Of a stretch of 64,000 nt of DNA, positions 32,902-40,971 are shown one piece after another. This DNA comes from Streptomyces sp. Ag109_O5-1. GTDB lineage: Bacteria > Actinomycetota > Actinomycetes > Streptomycetales > Streptomycetaceae. Below the pieces are notes generated by a model that was not told the DNA's origin, ran no database searches, and saw only the letters and a program-made list of their open reading frames with translations. Every line of letters begins with the position of its first letter. Position 1 is the first letter of the stretch. The stretch spans positions 4,712,001 through 4,776,000 of the forward strand of contig NZ_RKQF01000001.1 of assembly GCF_003814875.1 (NCBI RefSeq). The letters are read 5' to 3'. A program made the position numbers and the translations under genes.

Positions 32902-33861
32902 GTGACCATGCCCACCACCGCACCCCACGCACTTGCTGACGTCACCGCGTCCGACAGCACGCTGCGCCGCTTCCTCCACGGGCTGCCCGGCGTCGACGCG
33001 GTCGGCCTGGAGGCGCGTGCCGCCTCGCTCGGCACCCGTTCCATCAAGACCACCGCGAAGGCGTACGCCATCGACCTCGCCATCTCGATGGTCGACCTGA
33101 CGACGCTGGAAGGCGCGGACACCCCGGGCAAGGTCCGGGCGCTCGGCGCCAAGGCGGTCCATCCGGACCCGACGGACCGCACGACCCCGGCCACGGCCGC
33201 CGTCTGTGTCTACCCCGACATGGTGGCCGTCGCCAAGGAGGCCGTCGCCGGCTCGTCCGTCAAGGTCGCCTCCGTCGCCACCGCCTTCCCGGCCGGCCGC
33301 GCGGCGCTCGACGTCAAGCTCGCCGACGTGCGGGACGCCGTGGCCGCGGGCGCGGACGAGATCGACATGGTCATCGACCGCGGCGCGTTCCTCGCGGGCA
33401 ACTACCTGAAGGTGTACGACGAGATCACCGCCGTACGCGAGACCTGCGGAACCTCGGCCCGCCTCAAGGTCATCTTCGAGACCGGCGAGCTGTCGACGTA
33501 CGACAACATCCGCCGCGCCTCCTGGCTCGGCATGCTCGCCGGTGCCGACTTCATCAAGACCTCCACCGGCAAGGTCGCCGTCAACGCCACCCCCGCCAAC
33601 ACCCTCCTCATGCTGGAGGCCGTCCGCGACTTCCGTGCGCAGACCGGTGTCCAGGTGGGCGTGAAGCCCGCCGGCGGCATCCGGACCAGCAAGGACGCGA
33701 TCAAGTTCCTCGTCCTGGTCAACGAGACCGCGGGCGCGGACTGGCTGGACAACCACTGGTTCCGCTTCGGCGCCTCCTCGCTCCTGAACGACCTGCTGAT
33801 GCAGCGTCAGAAGCTGGCCACCGGCCGCTACTCCGGCCCCGACTACGTGACGGTGGACTGA
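32902..33861 (+). CDS. deoC: Deoxyribose-phosphate aldolase
   Basis: It cleaves 2-deoxyribose 5-phosphate to acetaldehyde and glyceraldehyde 3-phosphate, the last step of deoxynucleoside catabolism. The 319-residue TIM-barrel protein has VSVVDLTTLEGADTP-like N-terminal strands, AGADEIDMVIDRGAF, the Schiff-base lysine in GADFIKTSTGK, and GVKPAGGIRTSKDA. GTG 32902 matches the predicted transcript start; ATG 32908 two codons later is an alternative. The ALDH gene follows 5 bp later, indicating one operon. Confidence 0.94.
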   Translation: MTMPTTAPHALADVTASDSTLRRFLHGLPGVDAVGLEARAASLGTRSIKTTAKAYAIDLAISMVDLTTLEGADTPGKVRALGAKAVHPDPTDRTTPATAAVCVYPDMVAVAKEAVAGSSVKVASVATAFPAGRAALDVKLADVRDAVAAGADEIDMVIDRGAFLAGNYLKVYDEITAVRETCGTSARLKVIFETGELSTYDNIRRASWLGMLAGADFIKTSTGKVAVNATPANTLLMLEAVRDFRAQTGVQVGVKPAGGIRTSKDAIKFLVLVNETAGADWLDNHWFRFGASSLLNDLLMQRQKLATGRYSGPDYVTVD

Positions 33862-33866
33862 TCACC

Positions 33867-35318
33867 ATGGCCAAGGAAAAGATGACCACCGCATTCGAGT
33901 ACGCGCCGGCGCCCGAGTCCCGCTCGGTCGTCGACATCGCGCCCTCCTACGGCCTCTTCATCGACGGCGAGTTCACCGACGCCGCCGACGGCAAGGTCTT
34001 CAAGACCGTCAGCCCGTCCACCGAGGAGGTCCTCTCCGAGGTCGCCCAGGCGGGCGAGGCGGACGTCGAGCGCGCCGTGAAGGCCGCCCGCAAGGCGTTC
34101 GAGAAGTGGTCCGCGCTGCCGGGTTCCGAGCGCGCCAAGTACCTCTTCCGCATCGCCCGCATCATCCAGGAGCGCAGCCGTGAGCTGGCCGTCCTGGAGA
34201 CGCTGGACAACGGCAAGCCGATCAAGGAGACGCGCGACGCGGACCTCCCCCTGGTCGCCGCGCACTTCTTCTACTACGCGGGCTGGGCCGACAAGCTCGA
34301 CCACGCGGGCTACGGCGCGAACCCGCGGCCGCTCGGCGTCGCCGGCCAGGTCATCCCCTGGAACTTCCCGCTCCTGATGCTGGCCTGGAAGATCGCCCCG
34401 GCGCTCGCCACCGGCAACACGGTGGTCCTGAAGCCCGCCGAAACGACCCCCCTCTCCGCGCTGTTCTTCGCGGACATCTGCCGCCAGGCGGGCCTCCCCA
34501 AGGGCGTCGTCAACATCCTCCCCGGATACGGCGACGCGGGTGCCGCGCTCGTCGCGCACCCCGACGTGAACAAGGTCGCCTTCACCGGCTCCACCGCCGT
34601 CGGCAAGGAGATCGCGCGCACGGTCGCGGGCACCCGCAAGAAGCTCACGCTGGAGCTGGGCGGGAAGGGCGCGAACATCGTCTTCGACGACGCTCCCATC
34701 GACCAGGCCGTCGAAGGCATCGTCACCGGGATCTTCTTCAACCAGGGCCAGGTCTGCTGCGCGGGCTCCCGTCTCCTCGTCCAGGAGTCGATCCACGACG
34801 AGCTGCTCGACTCCCTCAAGCGCCGTCTTTCGACCCTCCGCCTCGGCGACCCGCTGGACAAGAACACGGACATCGGCGCGATCAACTCCGCCGAGCAGCT
34901 GGCCCGCATCACCACCCTCGCCGACCAGGGCGAGGCGGAGGGCGCCGAGCGCTGGTCCCCGGCCTGTGAACTCCCCTCCTCCGGCTACTGGTTCGCTCCG
35001 ACGCTCTTCACGAACGTCACCCAGGCGCACACCATCGCCCGCGACGAGATCTTCGGCCCCGTCCTGTCGGTCCTGACCTTCCGCACGCCCGACGAGGCGG
35101 TTGCCAAGGCCAACAACACGCAGTACGGCCTCTCCGCCGGCATCTGGACCGAGAAGGGCTCCCGGATCCTGGCCGTCGCGAACAAGCTGCGCGCCGGTGT
35201 CGTCTGGTCCAACACGTTCAACAAGTTCGACCCGACCTCGCCGTTCGGCGGTTACAAGGAGTCGGGCTTCGGCCGCGAGGGCGGCCGCCACGGCCTGGAG
35301 GCGTACCTCGATGTCTGA
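33867..35318 (+). CDS. Aldehyde dehydrogenase family protein (catalytically complete)
   Basis: A 483-residue NAD(P)-dependent ALDH. Motifs are VIPWNFPLLMLAWKIAPAL, FTGSTAVGKEIAR, the general-base region LELGGKGANIVFDDA, the nucleophile in FNQGQVCCAGSRLLVQ, and DEIFGPVLSVLTF. It lies directly behind deoC (5 bp), so oxidation of the acetaldehyde released by DeoC is the simplest role. Its last 8 bp overlap the next gene, a truncated ALDH. Together they match the two parts of ALDH16-type proteins. Confidence 0.9.
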   Translation: MAKEKMTTAFEYAPAPESRSVVDIAPSYGLFIDGEFTDAADGKVFKTVSPSTEEVLSEVAQAGEADVERAVKAARKAFEKWSALPGSERAKYLFRIARIIQERSRELAVLETLDNGKPIKETRDADLPLVAAHFFYYAGWADKLDHAGYGANPRPLGVAGQVIPWNFPLLMLAWKIAPALATGNTVVLKPAETTPLSALFFADICRQAGLPKGVVNILPGYGDAGAALVAHPDVNKVAFTGSTAVGKEIARTVAGTRKKLTLELGGKGANIVFDDAPIDQAVEGIVTGIFFNQGQVCCAGSRLLVQESIHDELLDSLKRRLSTLRLGDPLDKNTDIGAINSAEQLARITTLADQGEAEGAERWSPACELPSSGYWFAPTLFTNVTQAHTIARDEIFGPVLSVLTFRTPDEAVAKANNTQYGLSAGIWTEKGSRILAVANKLRAGVVWSNTFNKFDPTSPFGGYKESGFGREGGRHGLEAYLDV

Positions 35319-36210
35319 CCGCACCAATGAGCGTCTGAGCGTCTTCAAGACCTACAAGCTGTACGTCGGCGGGAAGTTCCCGCGTTCCGAGAGCGGCCGG
35401 GTGTACGAGGTGACCGACTCCAAGGGCAACTGGCTGGCCAACGCACCGCAGTCCAGCCGCAAGGACGCCCGGGACGCGGTCGTCGCCGCCCGCAAGGCGT
35501 TCGGCGGCTGGTCCGGGGCCACGGCCTACAACCGGGGCCAGGTCCTCTACCGCGTCGCGGAGATGCTGGAGGGCCGCCGGGACCAGTTCGTCCGCGAGGT
35601 GGCGGACGCCGAGGGGCTGGGCAAGTCCAAGGCGGCCGCCGTCGTGGACGCGACGATCGACCGCTGGGTCTGGTACGCGGGCTGGACCGACAAGATCGCC
35701 CAGGTGGTCGGCGGCGGCAACCCGGTCGCGGGCCCGTTCTTCAACCTCTCCTCCCCCGAGCCGACGGGCGTGGTGGCCGTCCTGGCCCCGCAGGAGTCGT
35801 CGTTCCTGGGCCTGGTGTCGGTGGTCGCGCCCGTGATCGCCACGGGCAACACGGCCGTCGTCATCGCCTCCGAGAAGGCCCCGCTGCCGGCCCTCTCCCT
35901 CGCCGAGGTCCTCGCCACCTCCGACGTCCCCGGCGGGGTCGTCAACGTCCTCTCCGGCCGTACGGCGGAGATCGCGGCGCCCCTCGCCGCCCACCAGGAC
36001 GTCAACGCGATCGACCTCGCAGGCGCCGACGAGGCGCTGGCGAAGGAGCTGGAGATCGCGGCGGCCGACAACCTGAAGCGCGTCCTGCGTCCACAGCCTG
36101 TGGACGACTGGACGGCGACGCCGGGGACCGACCGCATGACGGCGTTCCTGGAGACCAAGACGGTCTGGCACCCGACGGGGGCGCTGGGAGTGTCCGGCTC
36201 TTCTTACTGA
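35311..36210 (+). CDS. Truncated ALDH-like protein without catalytic domain
   Basis: A 299-residue protein that aligns with the N-terminal part of aldehyde dehydrogenases (LYVGGKFPRSESGRVYEV, RDAVVAARKAFGGWSGATAYNRGQ, VVAPVIATGNTAVVIASEK, DVPGGVVNVLSG). It ends before the region that would hold the nucleophile Cys. It also lacks the E-L-G-G-K general base. ATG 35311 overlaps the ALDH stop codon by 8 bp. The pair resembles the bipartite ALDH16 family, in which a full ALDH is fused to a second truncated ALDH-like domain. A structural or oligomerising partner role is inferred. Confidence 0.8.
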   Translation: MSDRTNERLSVFKTYKLYVGGKFPRSESGRVYEVTDSKGNWLANAPQSSRKDARDAVVAARKAFGGWSGATAYNRGQVLYRVAEMLEGRRDQFVREVADAEGLGKSKAAAVVDATIDRWVWYAGWTDKIAQVVGGGNPVAGPFFNLSSPEPTGVVAVLAPQESSFLGLVSVVAPVIATGNTAVVIASEKAPLPALSLAEVLATSDVPGGVVNVLSGRTAEIAAPLAAHQDVNAIDLAGADEALAKELEIAAADNLKRVLRPQPVDDWTATPGTDRMTAFLETKTVWHPTGALGVSGSSY

Positions 36211-36244
36211 TTTCGTCCCTGCGAGTGGGGAACTGCGGGCCGTC

Positions 36245-36290
36245 CGTGGCTGGTCGCGCAGTTCCCCGCGCCCCTTGCAGGGCGCTCAGC
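36245..36290 (+). repeat. Dispersed intergenic repeat, copy 5
   Basis: GTGGCTGGTCGCGCAGTTCC and the following CGCGCCCCTTGCAGGGCGCTC form a hairpin-bearing copy. It lies between the convergent ALDH-like and small secreted protein genes and touches the stop codon of the latter. Confidence 0.7.
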
Positions 36291-36681
36291 GCCCCAGAAT
36301 CTTCCCGACCAACGGAAGCGACCCGATCGACGGCGCCTGCGCCAGCGGCCCTGTCAGCATCTTCGACGTCAGCGGCTTGAAGTCGGCCAGTTGCGCCCCC
36401 ACCCCGTTGTCCAGCGGGTCAACGCCGGTGCCCGCGAGCGGGTTGGGCTTCAGCCCCGCCACCGGCCCCGTGACGTACGGCAGTACACCGCCCAGCACCT
36501 TCAGGCCCGCCTGCGGGTCGATCTGGCCGAGCGTGGTGGGGTGGGTGCGGACCACGTCCAGCGCGGGCCGGGTGTCCGCGGCGGCCGTCGCGGCGCCCGC
36601 GCCGAGCGCCACCCCTGCCGTGGCCAGGGCGGCCAGGGCACGCCGAGCGGTCGGGTTCGGGGAGGACGCGTGTCGGGGCAT
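36286..36681 (-). CDS. Small secreted protein
   Basis: A 131-residue protein with a Sec-type signal peptide (ARRALAALATAGVALGAGAA, cleavage near ATAAADT). The mature part is about 95 residues, rich in Pro, Leu, Gly and Thr, with no Cys. It resembles in style the small secreted protein encoded at 42676-43029 (short repeats of P-L-x-G and P-x-A-G-L). No function is known. It is convergent with the truncated ALDH gene and divergent from the uridine-kinase-like gene. Confidence 0.65.
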   Translation of the reverse strand: MPRHASSPNPTARRALAALATAGVALGAGAATAAADTRPALDVVRTHPTTLGQIDPQAGLKVLGGVLPYVTGPVAGLKPNPLAGTGVDPLDNGVGAQLADFKPLTSKMLTGPLAQAPSIGSLPLVGKILGR

Positions 36682-36808
36682 CGCTGGTGCCACCTTCCGG
36701 TGCGCAGGGTAACGAGGTCGGCACATAGGGTAGTTGAGGTGTGACTCACGCTCCAAAGCCGACCCGCGGGGTCGGCAGGAGGCCCCCCATGCGTCAAACT
36801 GGTGTTCC

Positions 36809-37450
36809 GTGAGCATTCATCCTCCGCCCCCCGCCCGCGTCGTGCTGCTGTGCGGCCCCTCGGGTTCGGGCAAGTCACTCGTCGCCGCCCGTTCCGGGCT
36901 TCCCGTCCTGCGCCTCGACGACTTCTACAAGGAGGGCGACGACCCGACTCTGCCCCTGGTGGCGGGGAGTGCGGACATCGACTGGGACCACCCGGAGTCC
37001 TGGGACGCGGAGGTCGCGGTCGAGGCGATCGGCCGGCTGTGCGCCACGGGCTCGGCGGCGGTGCCGGTGTACGACATAGCGCTGAGCGCCCGCACCGGCG
37101 AGGAGATGCTGCACATCGGCCGCACCCCGCTGTTCATCGCGGAGGGCATCTTCGCCGCCGAGATCGTGGAGCGCTGCCGTGAGCTGGGGCTGCTGGCCGA
37201 CGCGCTCTGTCTGAGCCGGGGTCCGGTGAAGACCTTCCGGCGCCGTTTTCTGCGTGACCTCAAGGAGGGCCGCAAGTCGGTGACGTTCCTGCTGCGCCGC
37301 GGCTGGCGGCTGATGCGGGCCGAACGCACGATCGTGAGCCGTCAGGTGTCGCTGGGCGCGCACCCGTGCGACCGGGACGAGGCGCTGGGCCGGATGGCGG
37401 CGGCCGCGGTGGGCCGACAGCACCGGGACCGGACACAGGCACCGGCGTGA
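36809..37450 (+). CDS. Uridine-kinase-like P-loop protein
   Basis: A 213-residue kinase of the uridine kinase/phosphoribulokinase fold. It has Walker A VVLLCGPSGSGKSLVA, then LPVLRLDDFYKEGDDPTLP with the phosphate-acceptor-binding DDFY motif, DIDWDHPESWD (substrate loop), and VPVYDIALSARTGEE. Its lid region is RRRFLRDLKEGRKS. It could phosphorylate uridine or cytidine, closing a salvage loop beside the catabolic genes. GTG 36809 is the first start before the P-loop. No nucleoside operator copy was found upstream. Confidence 0.8.
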   Translation: MSIHPPPPARVVLLCGPSGSGKSLVAARSGLPVLRLDDFYKEGDDPTLPLVAGSADIDWDHPESWDAEVAVEAIGRLCATGSAAVPVYDIALSARTGEEMLHIGRTPLFIAEGIFAAEIVERCRELGLLADALCLSRGPVKTFRRRFLRDLKEGRKSVTFLLRRGWRLMRAERTIVSRQVSLGAHPCDRDEALGRMAAAAVGRQHRDRTQAPA

Positions 37451-37727
37451 CAGCCGAAGAAGAAGCGCCGTAGAGCAGTCGTAGAAAAAGTCGCAGGAAG
37501 AAGTCGTAGAAAAAAGCGGGACTGGATGGACCCCCCGGCCCTCCAGTCCCGCTTCCCCCGTTGCTCCGCCGAACACCCCCGTGTCCCCCGTGGCGGAGCT
37601 CCCCCGTGCTTTCCCCCCAGGTCCCCCCGGACCCGCTTTTCCCCCGTGAGTCCCCCCGGACCCTCCCCCAGGTCCCCCGTGTTCCCCCGGTTCTCCCCCG
37701 TCAGGATCCCCCCGGATCCCCTTACCT
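37451..37727. other. Convergent region between the kinase and sigQ: terminator plus G-tract-rich sigQ 3' UTR
   Basis: 277 bp with no gene. The left part is A-rich with repeats of GTCGTAGAAAAA. The middle holds the terminator at 37514-37554. The right part (37552-37720) contains thirteen runs of five or six C on the plus strand, so the sigQ transcript would carry thirteen G5-G6 runs. Confidence 0.65.
37514..37554 (-). terminator. Rho-independent terminator of sigQ
   Basis: Perfect 13-bp arms AAGCGGGACTGGA (37514-37526) and TCCAGTCCCGCTT (37542-37554). Read on the minus strand, the stem is followed by a run of T (about 37515-37510), giving a classic intrinsic terminator, which is rare in Streptomyces. 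It lies 170 bp behind the sigQ stop codon. Confidence 0.85.
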
Positions 37728-38465
37728 TCAGGCGACGAGCTCCCCGAAGGCGTCCTCCTCGTCACGGCCGAAGCTGAGGACCTCGTCCTCGCGCAGCCGG
37801 CGGAGCGACCGCCAGATGCTGGACTTCACCGTGCCGACACTGATGTCGAGGATCTCCGCGATCTCCGGGTCCGTGCGGCCCTCGTAGTAGCGCAGGACCA
37901 GCATGGTGCGCTGGAGTTCGGGGAGCCGGGCGAGCGCCTGCCACAGGACCGCGCGCAGCTCCGTGCCGCTCATCGCGTCCGTGTCGCCGGGCGTCTCCGG
38001 CAGTTCCTCGGTCGGGTACTCGTTGAGCTTGCGGCGCCGCCAGGCGCTGATGTGCAGGTTGGTCATCGTCCGCCGCAGGTAACCGCCCACGGCCGCCTTG
38101 TCGCTGATCCGGTCCCACGCCTTGTACGTCGAGAACAGCGCGCTCTGCAGCAGGTCCTCGGCTTCGTAGCGGTCACCGGTCAGGTGGTAGGCGGTCGCGT
38201 ACAGGGAGGCGCGGCGCTCCTGGACGTAGGCGGTGAACTCCGCCTCGGTCAGCGAGCGACGCTCCCCCGTGTCCTCCCTGTATGCGGTTCCCCCGTGTGC
38301 TTCCCCCGTGAAGCCGTCAACCACCGTCATGTAACCGGTGTGCTGACGCCCGGTGCCGCGAGCGCACCCCCGCCCGCTCACGGCACCGGACTTCTCGGAA
38401 CCCCGGTGCACGTCGTGCAGACGCGTGACTACTGCGCTGGTGCTGTGGCTGATCAGCGTGTTCAT
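37728..38465 (-). CDS. sigQ: ECF RNA polymerase sigma factor, SigQ type
   Basis: An ECF sigma factor of up to 245 residues. Region 2 is RRASLYATAYHLTGDRYEAEDLLQSALFSTYKAW, and region 4 is LPELQRTMLVLRYYEGRTDPEIAEILDISVGTVKSSIWRSLRRLRE. It is divergent from afsQ1/afsQ2, the arrangement known for S. coelicolor sigQ, where AfsQ1 activates sigQ. The AfsQ1-type box at 38598-38613 lies in the shared promoter region. ATG 38465 is given; ATG 38330 is an alternative that still keeps region 2. The region just after 38330 carries three ACGGGGGA repeats similar to those in the 3' UTR. Confidence 0.88.
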   Translation of the reverse strand: MNTLISHSTSAVVTRLHDVHRGSEKSGAVSGRGCARGTGRQHTGYMTVVDGFTGEAHGGTAYREDTGERRSLTEAEFTAYVQERRASLYATAYHLTGDRYEAEDLLQSALFSTYKAWDRISDKAAVGGYLRRTMTNLHISAWRRRKLNEYPTEELPETPGDTDAMSGTELRAVLWQALARLPELQRTMLVLRYYEGRTDPEIAEILDISVGTVKSSIWRSLRRLREDEVLSFGRDEEDAFGELVA

Positions 38466-38597
38466 CTCGCGCCCCCCGTCGTGGACTTCCGGTAGTTCGG
38501 CTTGCCCAGGCTCTGCGCCGCCCGGCTCTTGGCCGCTTGCTCGTCTGCCTGTGCCGAGAACTCTGCCGGGCCACCTTCACGGCCGTATCCGCCGACT

Positions 38598-38613
38598 GTC
38601 ACAGACCTGTCAC
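38598..38613. promoter_or_regulatory. AfsQ1 binding site
   Basis: GTCAC-AGACCT-GTCAC matches exactly the published AfsQ1 consensus GTnAC-n6-GTnAC. It lies between sigQ and afsQ1, 132 bp from each start codon, and so can serve activation of sigQ, autoregulation, or both. Confidence 0.85.
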
Positions 38614-38731
38614 AGGGGTTCGGTACAGAGCGTCCACAGTCGATGCACAGGTGGTGGCGCTAAGGAGGTTTGCGGGCACCTGCGAGCCGCACAGGTCGTA
38701 CGACGGGCCCCGCATGGGCCAGAATGAGCCC

Positions 38732-39409
38732 GTGCCTTCCCTGTTGCTGATCGAGGACGACGACGCCATCCGTACGGCCCTGGAGCTCTCACTGACGCGC
38801 CAGGGGCACCGGGTGGCCACCGCTGCGACCGGTGAGGACGGTCTGAAGCTGTTGCGTGAGCAGCGGCCCGATCTGATCGTCCTCGACGTCATGCTGCCCG
38901 GCATCGACGGGTTCGAGGTGTGCCGGCGCATCCGGCGCACGGACCAGCTGCCGATCATTCTGCTAACCGCGCGCAGCGACGACATCGATGTGGTGGTCGG
39001 ACTGGAGTCCGGCGCCGACGACTATGTCGTCAAGCCCGTCCAGGGCCGGGTGCTCGACGCCCGGATCCGGGCCGTGCTGCGACGCGGGGAGCGGGAGTCC
39101 ACCGACTCGGCGACGTTCGGCAACGTCGTCATCGACCGGTCCGCGATGACCGTGACGAAGAACGGCGAGGACCTCCAGCTCACCCCGACCGAACTGCGGT
39201 TGCTCCTGGAGCTGAGCCGGCGGCCGGGGCAGGCGCTGTCCCGGCAGCAGTTGCTGCGGCTGGTCTGGGAGCACGACTACCTCGGTGACTCCCGGCTCGT
39301 GGACGCCTGTGTGCAGCGGCTGCGCGCCAAGGTCGAGGACGTGCCCTCGTCCCCGACCCTGATCCGTACCGTGCGTGGTGTCGGCTACCGCCTGGACGCC
39401 CCTCAGTGA
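38732..39409 (+). CDS. afsQ1: Response regulator AfsQ1 (OmpR/PhoB type)
   Basis: A 225-residue regulator. Receiver domain: LLLIEDDDAIRTALELS (acidic pocket), the phosphorylated Asp in DLIVLDVMLPG near residue 52, ILLTARSDD, and DDYVVKPVQG with the conserved Lys. The winged-helix C-terminal half is LTPTELRLLLELSRRPGQALSRQQLL to VRGVGYRLD. In S. coelicolor it controls antibiotic synthesis and nitrogen/carbon balance genes. The GTG at 38732 is chosen because the receiver begins at once. It overlaps afsQ2 by four bases. Confidence 0.93.
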   Translation: MPSLLLIEDDDAIRTALELSLTRQGHRVATAATGEDGLKLLREQRPDLIVLDVMLPGIDGFEVCRRIRRTDQLPIILLTARSDDIDVVVGLESGADDYVVKPVQGRVLDARIRAVLRRGERESTDSATFGNVVIDRSAMTVTKNGEDLQLTPTELRLLLELSRRPGQALSRQQLLRLVWEHDYLGDSRLVDACVQRLRAKVEDVPSSPTLIRTVRGVGYRLDAPQ

Positions 39410-40971
39410 CCGACCGGCAAGAGGGTTTCCGCGGCTGGGCCGCGGATCGCAAGGGAGCCGTGTCCCGGCTGCGCTTCACCAGTCTGCGGCTGCGTCTTGT
39501 GGTCGTGTTCGGCCTGGTGGCGCTGACCGCCGCGGTGTCCGCGTCCGGTATCGCGTACTGGCTCAACCGCGAGGCCGTGCTCACCCGTACCCAGGACGCG
39601 GTGCTGCGTGACTTCCAGCAGGAGATGCAGAACCGGGCCGGCGCACTGCCCGTCCATCCCACCCAGGACGAACTCCAGCGCACCGCCGGGCAGATGGCCA
39701 ACAGCAGCCAGCGTTTCAGCGTGCTGCTGGTCGGCGAGGACACCGGCGGCAAGGTGGTGTACGGCAATTCGGGCGGGCTCAGCGGGTTCGCGCTGGACGA
39801 CGTGCCGACGTCCCTGCGCAAGGCCGTCGACAAGCAGCAGAAGATGTCCGACAGCAACAAGTCGGCGTACCACCTGTACTGGCAGCGGGTCGTCGACCAC
39901 GGCACGCCGTACCTGGTGGCCGGGACGCGGCTGATCGGCGGCGGGCCGACCGGCTACATGATGAAGTCCCTGGAGCCGGAGGCGAAGGACCTCAACTCGC
40001 TGGCGTGGTCGCTGGGGATCGCGACCGGGCTGGCGCTGATCGGCTCGGCGCTGCTCGCGCAGGCCGCCGCCACGACCGTGCTGAAGCCGGTGCACCGCCT
40101 CGGAGTCGCCGCCCGGCGGCTCGGCGAGGGCAAGCTGGACACCCGGCTCCGGGTCTCCGGCACGGATGAACTCGCCGATCTCTCCCGGACGTTCAACGAC
40201 GCGGCCGAGGCGCTGGAGAAGCGGGTCGACGACATGGCCGCGCGCGACGACGCGTCCCGGCGCTTCGTCGCCGACATGAGCCATGAACTGCGGACCCCGC
40301 TCACCGCGATCACCGCCGTGACGGAGATCCTGGAGGAGGAGCTGGAGGCGGAGTCGGGGTCGATCGACCCGATGATCGAGCCCGCCGTCCGGCTGGTCGT
40401 CAGCGAGACACGGCGGCTCAACGACCTCGTCGAGAACCTCATGGAGGTCACCCGCTTCGACGCCGGTACGGCCCGGCTGGTCCTCGACGACGTCGACATC
40501 GCCGACCAGATCACCGCCTGCATCGACGCCCGCGCCTGGCTGGACGCGGTGGACCTGGACGCCGAACGCGGTATCCACGCCCGCCTCGACCCGCGCCGCC
40601 TCGACGTCATCCTGGCCAACCTCATCGGCAACGCCCTCAAGCACGGCGGCTCGCCGGTGCGGGTGTCGGTGCGGATGGAGCAGGAAGTGGGCGGGGACCT
40701 GGTCATCGCCGTGCGCGACCACGGTCCGGGCATCCCCGAGGACGTCCTGCCGCACGTCTTCGACCGGTTCTACAAGGCCAGCGCCTCCCGCCCGCGCTCC
40801 GAGGGCAGCGGCCTGGGCCTGTCCATCGCGACGGAGAACGCCCGTATCCACGGTGGCTCGATCACCGCCGCGAACTCCCCCGAGGGCGGTGCGGTGTTCA
40901 CGCTGCGGCTGCCCCGGGACGCCTCGGAACTGGCCGAGGAGACCAAGGACGGCGGGGCGAAGGACGCGTGA
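39406..40971 (+). CDS. afsQ2: Sensor histidine kinase AfsQ2
   Basis: A 521-residue kinase. Two transmembrane helices (about 28-50 and 194-216) flank a 145-residue extracellular sensor region. HAMP follows (TTVLKPVHRLGVAARRLGEG). The H-box is FVADMSHELRTPLTAITAVTEIL with the phospho-His; later come NLIGNALKHGG (N box), RDHGPGIPEDVLPHVFDRFYK (G1/F) and SEGSGLGLSIA (G2). GTG 39406 overlaps the afsQ1 stop (GTGA). The lipoprotein gene overlaps its 3' end and may supply a sensing accessory. Confidence 0.93.
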   Translation: MTDRQEGFRGWAADRKGAVSRLRFTSLRLRLVVVFGLVALTAAVSASGIAYWLNREAVLTRTQDAVLRDFQQEMQNRAGALPVHPTQDELQRTAGQMANSSQRFSVLLVGEDTGGKVVYGNSGGLSGFALDDVPTSLRKAVDKQQKMSDSNKSAYHLYWQRVVDHGTPYLVAGTRLIGGGPTGYMMKSLEPEAKDLNSLAWSLGIATGLALIGSALLAQAAATTVLKPVHRLGVAARRLGEGKLDTRLRVSGTDELADLSRTFNDAAEALEKRVDDMAARDDASRRFVADMSHELRTPLTAITAVTEILEEELEAESGSIDPMIEPAVRLVVSETRRLNDLVENLMEVTRFDAGTARLVLDDVDIADQITACIDARAWLDAVDLDAERGIHARLDPRRLDVILANLIGNALKHGGSPVRVSVRMEQEVGGDLVIAVRDHGPGIPEDVLPHVFDRFYKASASRPRSEGSGLGLSIATENARIHGGSITAANSPEGGAVFTLRLPRDASELAEETKDGGAKDA

